A stretch of DNA of 64,000 nt, from the NCBI GenBank assembly GCA_039969355.1, contig JBDVOA010000032.1, forward strand, positions 1-64,000, read 5' to 3'. The stretch is from JL08 sp039969355. GTDB lineage: Bacteria > Pseudomonadota > Alphaproteobacteria > Rhodobacterales > Rhodobacteraceae. Below the pieces are notes generated by a model that saw nothing but the letters and a program-made list of their open reading frames with translations, did not search any database and was not told the DNA's origin. The translations under genes were made by a program, and so were the position numbers. This document shows, piece after piece, positions 53,160 to 60,264 of this stretch; position 1 is the stretch's first letter, and every line of letters starts with the position of its first letter.

Positions 53160-54316
53160 CAGCGCCGCTCCCCGGTACCAAGAGGTGTCATGGGCGTTTC
53201 CGACGGTACACGCCCATAAACATGAGGCAATGAGCAGGTCTTGAGGTGGGGCATGACGCGTTCTCCGAAACTTTCGCATTCGTCCAAGTGCGGGTACCCT
53301 GAGAAAATGAAGGCACGGATGCCCATTTTTTGATATTCTTCAATCTTGGATAGTATTTGATCGGTTGATCCAACCAGTGCTGCACCACAGCCGGACCGTG
53401 CTCGCCCGATGCCAGTCCAAAGGTTGGGCTCAACATAGCCATATTGATCGGCAAGTTCGCGCGCTCGCGCCTGATGGCTTACACCAAGTGAACCACTGTC
53501 ATGCGCCCGCTCGCGGATCAGGCGACCATATTCGTCGTCAAGCTTTGACGCCAGATGATCGGCGTATTCCTTGGCCTCAACTTCGGTATCTCGCACAACC
53601 ATGTGGACTCGCAGTCCGTAATCTAATGTGCGGCCGTATTTTTCAGCCGCTGTAGCCGCTGCTTTCATCCGATCGGCGAGGTCCTCTCGGAGTTCGGGCC
53701 ACATCAGATACACGTCGCAATGCTGGCCGCAAAGATCTAGTGCAGGCGGTGAATAGCCGCCAAAATACATGAGTGGCCCGCCGTTCTGCTGATAAGGTCT
53801 CGCCGGATCGGTGGTCACCCCTTTGAAGGAATAGACTTCACCTTCATAATTGATTTCATCCTGTGACCAGGCTTGGCGCAAAATCTCTACCACTTCACGC
53901 GACCGCTGGTACCGAAAGGCGCTGTCGGCTTTTTCACCGGGGAAATCGGAGGAGATGATGTTGATCGTGAGGCGGCCCTTCATCATGTGATCAAGCGTTG
54001 CGATGGTGCGCGCCAGCATGATGGGTTGCATTTCACCGCACCGAACAGCGGCCAACATGTTTATGTTCGTAGTAATCGGCGCGCATCCTGCCACAAAGGA
54101 CAACGTGTCCTGCCCGACCTGATAAGACGATGGACACAAGATATTGCGAAATCCTTGACGTTCAGCCTCTTGCACGATCTTGGAACAATGATCCCAGCTG
54201 GATCGCAGTGCACCGTTGGGAACACCAAGAAATTCGTAGTCATCCGAGCATAGTGCCGAAAACCAGGAAACCTCGACAGCATCAAGAGCTTCTGATGTAA
54301 CTGGAACGATGGTCAT
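53159..54316 (-). CDS. LLM-class flavin-dependent monooxygenase (SsuD-like)
   Basis: 385 residues, bacterial luciferase-like TIM barrel. Typical segments are AERQGFRNILCPSSY, LARTIATLDHMMKGRLTINI and YFGGYSPPALDLCG. SsuD-type enzymes use reduced FMN and oxygen to cleave C-S or other bonds. It is the first gene of monooxygenase-aldo/keto reductase-flavin reductase-dctQMP, divergent from a GntR regulator. An alkanesulfonate or related carbon/sulfur source is plausible but unproven. Confidence 0.87.
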   Translation of the reverse strand: MTIVPVTSEALDAVEVSWFSALCSDDYEFLGVPNGALRSSWDHCSKIVQEAERQGFRNILCPSSYQVGQDTLSFVAGCAPITTNINMLAAVRCGEMQPIMLARTIATLDHMMKGRLTINIISSDFPGEKADSAFRYQRSREVVEILRQAWSQDEINYEGEVYSFKGVTTDPARPYQQNGGPLMYFGGYSPPALDLCGQHCDVYLMWPELREDLADRMKAAATAAEKYGRTLDYGLRVHMVVRDTEVEAKEYADHLASKLDDEYGRLIRERAHDSGSLGVSHQARARELADQYGYVEPNLWTGIGRARSGCGAALVGSTDQILSKIEEYQKMGIRAFIFSGYPHLDECESFGERVMPHLKTCSLPHVYGRVPSETPMTPLGTGERR

Positions 54317-54411
54317 CGAATCTCTCTCCCGAAGTCGAATTTACACTTGCGTAGCATTCACCATGATGTAGATCAATAGTGCATCAATTTCTTTGAACGG
54401 AACAATAACGC

Positions 54412-55113
54412 GTGAAAAACCAAGGCTCTCTTCCGGTTTTTGTGCAAATCAGTGAGCTGCTGATACGCGAAATAAATGCGGGGCATCTGCTGGATGGTGA
54501 GCGCTTGCCAACCGAGCGAGCGATGGCGTCGGAAATGGGAATATCGGTTGGCACTCTTCGGAAATCGCTGGCCGAGCTTGAAAAGGTAGGGTTGCTGGAA
54601 CGGCGGCAAGGATCGGGAAATTATGTGAGAGCCAAGAGTGATGCAGAAAGCGTCTACGCCTTCTTTCGCATTGAGTTGCTTAAAGGCGGCGGGTTGCCGT
54701 CAGCGGATATTCTTTCAGTTCGGCGCCTGGAAAAACCTGCCGAGTTTCCGCTTTTTGGATCAACCAAGGAGGGGCATCGTATCCGAAGGCTTCGGTATCT
54801 TAACGAGACACCAGTTGCCGTCGAAGAAATTTGGCTGGATGCGGGCTATGTCGATGAAATTCAGACAGAAGATTTATCCGATTCACTTTACCTTTATTAC
54901 AAGTCGCAACTTGGCGTTTGGATCGCGCGCGCAGAGGATTGCGTGAGCATCGATACAGCCCCGGATTGGAGTGTCGCTGCCTTCGGCCCACGACCAGGTG
55001 AACCTTGCGGTTACATTGAGCGGATCAGCTGGGATCAGGACAATGAATCAGCCGAATTCTCGCGTACTTGGTTTGACGCATCAAAAGCGCGCTATGTAAC
55101 GCGCATACGCTAG
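54412..55113 (+). CDS. GntR-family regulator with UTRA domain
   Basis: 233 residues starting at GTG 54412. The N-terminal winged helix (GERLPTERAMASEMGISVGTLRKSLAELEKVGLL, residues about 28-65) is GntR/HutC type, and the C-terminal UTRA domain (RIRRLRYLNETPVAVEEIWL) binds a small effector. It is divergent from the monooxygenase gene across 95 bases and upstream of the dehydrogenase, so it probably controls both directions as a substrate-responsive repressor. Confidence 0.9.
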   Translation: MKNQGSLPVFVQISELLIREINAGHLLDGERLPTERAMASEMGISVGTLRKSLAELEKVGLLERRQGSGNYVRAKSDAESVYAFFRIELLKGGGLPSADILSVRRLEKPAEFPLFGSTKEGHRIRRLRYLNETPVAVEEIWLDAGYVDEIQTEDLSDSLYLYYKSQLGVWIARAEDCVSIDTAPDWSVAAFGPRPGEPCGYIERISWDQDNESAEFSRTWFDASKARYVTRIR

Positions 55114-55121
55114 GGAAAAAG

Positions 55122-56213
55122 ATGAAGGACACAGTTTGCTACGGCATCATCGGATGCGGCATGATGGGGCAGGAACATATTCGCAATATCCATCTGCTGG
55201 ACAATGCGCGTATCGCCGCGGTTTTTGAGCCGGACCCGCAAATGCGCGAGGAGGCAAAGGCGCTTGCGCCACAGGCACTATATCCTGGCAGCATCAACGA
55301 TCTGTTGCAATTGCCCGATGTAAACGCGCTGCTTATTGTTACGCCAAACTATATGCATGTGGATCAGATCGAACTGATTGCTGCCACCCGGCCTCTACCG
55401 TTGCTCGTAGAAAAACCGCTTTACACCAGTACGGATCACGCCGCGCGCATAACGGCGCTGCAATCGTCTTATCCGGCACCGATCTGGGTGGCGATGGAAT
55501 ATCGCTATATGCCCCCGATCGCGAGATTTCTGGACGACGTCGATGAGGCGACTGGCGGGATCAGAATGCTCACCATACGCGAACACCGCTTTCCATTCCT
55601 GCCAAAAGTACATGACTGGAACCGGTTCAATCGCAAGACGGGCGGCACGTTGGTCGAAAAATGTTGTCACTTCTTTGACTTGATGCGGTTAGCAATCCAA
55701 TCCGAACCTGTGCGCGTGATGGCGTCTGCAGGGCAGGCCCTGAACCATTTAGACGAGACTTATGGTGGAGAAGTGCCAGACATCTGGGACAATGGATATG
55801 TCATTGTGGATTTCGCCAACGGGGCGCGGGCAATGCTTGAACTTTGCATGTTTGCCGATGGATCGCGCTATCAGGAAGAGATTTCAGCCGTTGGAGAAAC
55901 CGGCAAGATCGAGGCCATGGTGCCGGGGCCTGCGCGTTTCTGGCCCGCGCATCTGGGTGCACCGCCATTTCCACAGGTCATCGTCAGCCCTCGCGCTCCG
56001 AAGGGACCGGAAATGCGCGAGATCAAAGTTGATCCCAAAATTCTGGATGCTGGGGATCACAATGGCTCCACGTTTTACCAGCACCTTGGGTTCCAGAAAA
56101 CTGTGCTATGCGGCCGCGCGCCCGAAGTCACGTTGTCTGACGGCGCGGCGGCTGTGGCGATCGGCCTGGCCGCGCAAGAGTCAGCCTCGACGGGTAAAGC
56201 CGTCGATCTGTGA
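55122..56213 (+). CDS. Gfo/Idh/MocA-family oxidoreductase
   Basis: 363 residues. NAD(P)-binding GIIGCGMMGQEHIRNI, the catalytic-region VEKPLYTS (EKP motif) and the second domain with GGTLVEKCCHFFDLMRL are standard for inositol/sugar dehydrogenase relatives. Follows the GntR gene by 8 bases, so both are co-transcribed. It may oxidise a sugar or cyclitol released from, or unrelated to, the monooxygenase substrate. Confidence 0.88.
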   Translation: MKDTVCYGIIGCGMMGQEHIRNIHLLDNARIAAVFEPDPQMREEAKALAPQALYPGSINDLLQLPDVNALLIVTPNYMHVDQIELIAATRPLPLLVEKPLYTSTDHAARITALQSSYPAPIWVAMEYRYMPPIARFLDDVDEATGGIRMLTIREHRFPFLPKVHDWNRFNRKTGGTLVEKCCHFFDLMRLAIQSEPVRVMASAGQALNHLDETYGGEVPDIWDNGYVIVDFANGARAMLELCMFADGSRYQEEISAVGETGKIEAMVPGPARFWPAHLGAPPFPQVIVSPRAPKGPEMREIKVDPKILDAGDHNGSTFYQHLGFQKTVLCGRAPEVTLSDGAAAVAIGLAAQESASTGKAVDL

Positions 56214-56221
56214 TCCGAATA

Positions 56222-56989
56222 TTAATCGAAGGGATCTTCGTCATACCTGACGCCCGCCAGATACAGGCCATGGGGCGGGCAGACCGGACCACAGGCCGGG
56301 CGTGACCGCGCCGCAAGTGCGTCGCGCACATCTTCCGGCATCCACGATCCGGTCCCCACGCGTTCCAATGTTCCTACAAACCCGCGAACCTGATTGTGGA
56401 GAAACGACCGCGCACGCACGTCAAAGTGAATTTCTCTACCCGCCATGGTCGCGACGTGGCGCACGTCAAGCCTATCAAGTGTCTTTACCGGACTTTGCGC
56501 CTGACAGATCGTCGATCGAAACGTCGTAAAGTCATGTTTCCCGATCAGAAAATCAGCGGCCGCCTGCATTTTTTCAATATCCAAAAAGTGCGGCACTTGC
56601 CAAACCAGTTCGCCTAAGTGGGCTGACGGCGCCCGACGCGTTAGAATGCGAAACAGATAACGTCGCTCCAGCGCCGAAAACCGCGCATGCCAGTCATCCG
56701 CGACGCGCGCGCATTGCAGTATAGCAACTGGCGCAGGTTTCAGATGGTAGTTCAGCGCTTCAGACAAACGAAACGGGTCCCAGTCTCGCTCCATATCGCA
56801 GTGCGCGACCTGACCCACGGCATGCACCCCGGCATCTGTGCGTCCAGCGGCTGCGATCATGTGCGTTCTCGGTTCCAGCTTGGCCAATGCAGCTTCGATT
56901 GCGCCCTGAACCGAAGGCTGGTCCTTTTGCCGCTGCCAGCCCGCAAATGGCTTACCGTGATATTCAACTTTGAGAGCGTAACGGGGCAT
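56222..56989 (-). CDS. truA: tRNA pseudouridine(38-40) synthase
   Basis: 255 residues. The catalytic aspartate is in AAGRTDAGVHAVGQVAH; the N-terminal YHGKPFAGWQRQ and the FLHNQVRGFVGTLERVG segment are standard TruA. It isomerises uridines in tRNA anticodon stem-loops. Convergent with the dehydrogenase gene (8 bases apart) and divergent from the ycjX-like gene. Confidence 0.96.
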   Translation of the reverse strand: MPRYALKVEYHGKPFAGWQRQKDQPSVQGAIEAALAKLEPRTHMIAAAGRTDAGVHAVGQVAHCDMERDWDPFRLSEALNYHLKPAPVAILQCARVADDWHARFSALERRYLFRILTRRAPSAHLGELVWQVPHFLDIEKMQAAADFLIGKHDFTTFRSTICQAQSPVKTLDRLDVRHVATMAGREIHFDVRARSFLHNQVRGFVGTLERVGTGSWMPEDVRDALAARSRPACGPVCPPHGLYLAGVRYDEDPFD

Positions 56990-57089
56990 GATCCCGCCTT
57001 AACGCGCGACTGTGGACGCTGCAATCCCCACTGGTATCCGAAGTCACCGCACCCTATCTTTGACCAAACGCTTTGGCAGGAACAGTAAC

Positions 57090-58505
57090 TTGGTCATTTC
57101 AACGATTGCGGGCAGTGTCTGGCGAGGTGTCGAAAATGCCCAGGACACGCTTTCCGGGGCTTTTTTTGAACCGGTGATCCGGTTGGGCGTAACCGGACTG
57201 GCCCGCGCAGGTAAGACTGTGTTTATTACCTCGCTTGTCGCCAATCTGCTGGGCAGGGGTCGCATGCCGCAACTTTTAGCTGCTGCCGAAGGGCGCATCG
57301 CGGCAGCCTACCTGCAACCTCAACCTGACGATACCGTGCCGCGTTTTGACTACGAGGCGCATTTGGCGTCTCTGACCGCGAAGACGCCTAGTTGGCCCGA
57401 CAGCACGCGTGCGGTAAGCGAATTGCGCCTGTCATTGCGAGTGAACCCCAAGGGTTTGCTCTCGGGCTTGCAGGGCCCTCGCACGATTCACATCGATATC
57501 GTTGACTACCCGGGCGAGTGGCTACTGGATCTGGGCCTTCTGGAAAAAAGCTATGCCGATTGGTCGTCCGAGGTTTTGACCCGACTCGAGACGCGGCAAC
57601 TGGCGTCAGATTACCTCGCACTGGTGAAACACACGGATACGAGCGCTGGCATCGATGAACCGGTGGCAAAATCTCTAGCAACTGCATTCACGGACTATTT
57701 GAAAGCCGCCCGCGCAGACGGGTTTTATGATTGCACACCGGGCCGTTTTCTGTTGCCCGGGGATCTTGCCGGATCACCTGTGCTTACTTTCGCACCGCTC
57801 CCTGCCATTGCTAATGCACCGCGCAAATCCCTGATCCGCGAGATGGAGCGACGATTTGAAGCCTACAAGAGCCAGGTCGTTAAACCGTTTTTTCGTGATC
57901 ATTTTGCCCGAATTGATCGGCAAATCGTGCTGGTCGATGCACTTGGCGCAATTCATAAAGGCCCGCAGGCGGTTGAAGACATGCGCGGCGCGATGGTGGA
58001 TTTGCTTTCGGCATTTCGCCCCGGTCGCAATGCGTTCCTAACCCAGTTGTTGCGTGGCAAACGTGTCGAAAAAATCCTGTTTGCGGCGACCAAGGCGGAC
58101 CATTTGCACCATCGCCAGCATCCAAAACTAACCGCTATCATGGAGGCGCTGACCCGCGAAGCGCGTGATCGGGCGCGTTTTGCCGGGGCGGAAACGGCGG
58201 CGATGTCAATTGCAGCGCTGCGTGCGACAATCGAAGAAACCCGCACGCACAATGGCTCTGAACTCGATGTAGTACGCGGCTTTCTGTTGGACAGCGGCAA
58301 ACAAGCTGCGTTTTACCCGGGTGCCTTGCCAGAGGACCCCGCCTATTTGTTGGGCCCGGCGCGCGACGGCGCGGCAAAGTGGCTGGATGAAGATTATCAG
58401 TTCATGTCGTTTGCGCCTGCAACCTTAACCCTGAAACCTGGCGACGGTCCCCCGCATATCCGGTTGGACAAGGCGGCAGAATTCCTGATCGGAGACCGAT
58501 TGTGA
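57090..58505 (+). CDS. YcjX-like P-loop NTPase
   Basis: 471 residues from a TTG at 57090, preceded by AGGA at 8 bases; the frame is open to 57012 without a ribosome site. The Walker A motif is GLARAGKT near residue 40, and HIDIVDYPGEWLLDLGLL is the conserved second motif of the YcjX/DUF463 family. These GTPases are linked to envelope stress operons; function is poorly known. It is coupled to the acetyltransferase (GTG overlapping TGA) and ycjF-like gene downstream. Confidence 0.87.
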   Translation: MVISTIAGSVWRGVENAQDTLSGAFFEPVIRLGVTGLARAGKTVFITSLVANLLGRGRMPQLLAAAEGRIAAAYLQPQPDDTVPRFDYEAHLASLTAKTPSWPDSTRAVSELRLSLRVNPKGLLSGLQGPRTIHIDIVDYPGEWLLDLGLLEKSYADWSSEVLTRLETRQLASDYLALVKHTDTSAGIDEPVAKSLATAFTDYLKAARADGFYDCTPGRFLLPGDLAGSPVLTFAPLPAIANAPRKSLIREMERRFEAYKSQVVKPFFRDHFARIDRQIVLVDALGAIHKGPQAVEDMRGAMVDLLSAFRPGRNAFLTQLLRGKRVEKILFAATKADHLHHRQHPKLTAIMEALTREARDRARFAGAETAAMSIAALRATIEETRTHNGSELDVVRGFLLDSGKQAAFYPGALPEDPAYLLGPARDGAAKWLDEDYQFMSFAPATLTLKPGDGPPHIRLDKAAEFLIGDRL

Positions 58506-58948
58506 ATTTTCATATCACTTCGGCTAGATCACTTGATGCCGGTGGTGTCGGTGAGATTCTGTCAGATGCGACAGATGAAGCCGCGTGGATGCCCCGCCTT
58601 TACAGTCGGGCCGAAGAGCTGAAATTTGCTGGTGAAATGATCGATGCAGGATGGGTCGAAGTTGCTCGCAATGAGGGTCAGATTGCTGGATTCCTTGCGC
58701 GGTCCGGCGCGGTGATCCACTGCTTGTATCTCGCGCGGCAAAAACAGAGGCAAGGGGTGGGGCGGGCCTTACTTGACCGCGCGAAATCAGCGCAAGAGCA
58801 TCTGGAACTGTGGGTCTATCAGCGCAATACCCGTGCGCAGAAATTCTATAGGGCAATGGGTTTCGTCGAAGCAGCCCGCACTGACGGCGGCGCAAATGAT
58901 GCCGGTCTGCCGGACATCCGCTACGAATGGCGCAAGGAGGCGGTGTGA
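58502..58948 (+). CDS. GNAT family N-acetyltransferase
   Basis: 148 residues starting at a GTG that overlaps the ycjX-like stop by 4 bases. The acetyl-CoA loop is RQKQRQGVGRALLDRAK and the distal motif RNTRAQKFYRAMGFVEAA. Its position inside a ycjX-ycjF pair makes a role with that complex possible, but RimI-like or small-molecule acetylation is equally consistent. Confidence 0.85.
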   Translation: MNFHITSARSLDAGGVGEILSDATDEAAWMPRLYSRAEELKFAGEMIDAGWVEVARNEGQIAGFLARSGAVIHCLYLARQKQRQGVGRALLDRAKSAQEHLELWVYQRNTRAQKFYRAMGFVEAARTDGGANDAGLPDIRYEWRKEAV

Positions 58949-58949
58949 C

Positions 58950-59945
58950 ATGGAAAAAGGCCCTGTTCTGATTGAGATCGACGATGCAGTCGACACGAAA
59001 GTGGCAGATGCCCCGCCGGTGCCCGATATCGAACCCGTCGTTCCAAACGGACAGGCGATGCAGGTTGCAGCGCAATTGGCGGCACGCAGACCGTCGCGGC
59101 TGGCCCGTTGGTTCTGGGCGCTTCTGGGAACTCTGACCGGCGCGTTGGTTTCGCTTGCTGCATGGGACTTCGTGACCGGGCTCATCACGCGCAATCCAAT
59201 TTTGGGATGGTCGATGACAGCGTTAATCGGGGCTTTTGTCATCGTTCTGGTTGGTATTGCACTTCGCGAACTTGCAACCTTTAGCCGATTGGCCCGGATC
59301 GACAGCCTGCGTCATAGTGCTGGCGAGGCATTGTCGCAGGAAGATCTGTCGGCGGCGCGCAAAGTTGTCACTCAACTCATGGTGCTCTACCGAAACCGAG
59401 ATGACACCAAATGGGGTCGTGATCGTTTACTCGAGCGCCAGTCGGATCAATTTGATGCGGACAGCCTGCTGGGTCTGGCAGAGGCGGAATTGATGGTCCC
59501 GATGGATGTGGCGGCAAGTCGCGAAGTGGAGGCAGCGGCACGGCAAGTGGCGACAATAACCGCGCTGGTCCCAATTGCGCTCGCCGACGTTGCCGCGGCC
59601 TTGTCGGCTAATTTGCGCATGATCCGAAGGATTGCAGAAATTTATGGCGGGCGGCGGTCTGGCACTCTTGGCAACTGGCGGCTTACCCGTGCTGTGATGT
59701 CGCACCTGGTTGCAACTGGTGCGGTGGCAGTTGGCGACGATATGCTGGAGCCGTTTGTGGGCGGCTCAATTCTCGGCAAGCTATCGCGTCGTTTTGGAGA
59801 AGGTTTGGTGAATGGCGCCTTGACGGCAAGAGTGGGTGTTGCCGCCATGGAAGTATGTCGCCCCTTGCCTTTTACGCGCAGCAAGCGCCCGTCTGTCCGC
59901 ACAATTGTCAAACGCGCGCTAAGCGGGCTTTTCAGCAAGGACTGA
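58950..59945 (+). CDS. YcjF-like DUF697 membrane protein
   Basis: 331 residues from the ATG at 58950, with AAGGAGG 9 bases upstream. Two N-terminal helices (ALLGTLTGALVSLAAWDFV; MTALIGAFVIVLVGIAL) precede a cytoplasmic helical domain and C-terminal DUF697 region (ALVPIALADVAAALSANLRMIRRIAEIYGG). The YcjF family is the usual partner of YcjX. The frame is open to 58773 but that part overlaps the acetyltransferase. Confidence 0.87.
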   Translation: MEKGPVLIEIDDAVDTKVADAPPVPDIEPVVPNGQAMQVAAQLAARRPSRLARWFWALLGTLTGALVSLAAWDFVTGLITRNPILGWSMTALIGAFVIVLVGIALRELATFSRLARIDSLRHSAGEALSQEDLSAARKVVTQLMVLYRNRDDTKWGRDRLLERQSDQFDADSLLGLAEAELMVPMDVAASREVEAAARQVATITALVPIALADVAAALSANLRMIRRIAEIYGGRRSGTLGNWRLTRAVMSHLVATGAVAVGDDMLEPFVGGSILGKLSRRFGEGLVNGALTARVGVAAMEVCRPLPFTRSKRPSVRTIVKRALSGLFSKD

Positions 59946-60144
59946 TCTTTGCGTCGGGCTGATTGACCGCCCTGCGAATGCGGTGTCGTACTGACGCGCA
60001 ATGTGGCGCAAGGCCGGGAAAGACCCGTATTGATCTACGTCCGCTCGGAGTGCATGAGCACATTGATCAAAGGCGCGCATGGACCCTCTGGACGCTGCGG
60101 GACGCTATGCCTATAACGCGCCTATGACCCGCCTGTTTGAGATC

Positions 60145-60192
60145 ATAATTCGAATTATATCCCCCGGCGTTTGATCACTCAAAGCCGCCGGG
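60145..60192 (+). promoter_or_regulatory. Palindrome plus hairpin in the ileS leader
   Basis: A perfect 14-bp palindrome ataattcgaattat (60145-60158) is followed four bases later by a hairpin: cccggc (60163-60168) with gccggg (60187-60192), and inner tttga (60170-60174) with tcaaa (60179-60183). It lies 73-120 bases before the ileS ATG. There is no T-run after the stem. The rest of 59946-60264 shows no gene. An operator, or a leader RNA controlling ileS, is possible; T-box leaders are not expected in this phylum. Confidence 0.4.
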
Positions 60193-60264
60193 ACATAGGT
60201 GCTTGCGCAATCGCACCGACCAGCCTTTTCAAATTTCTGAACTTTCCATCCAAGGACGCCTGCC

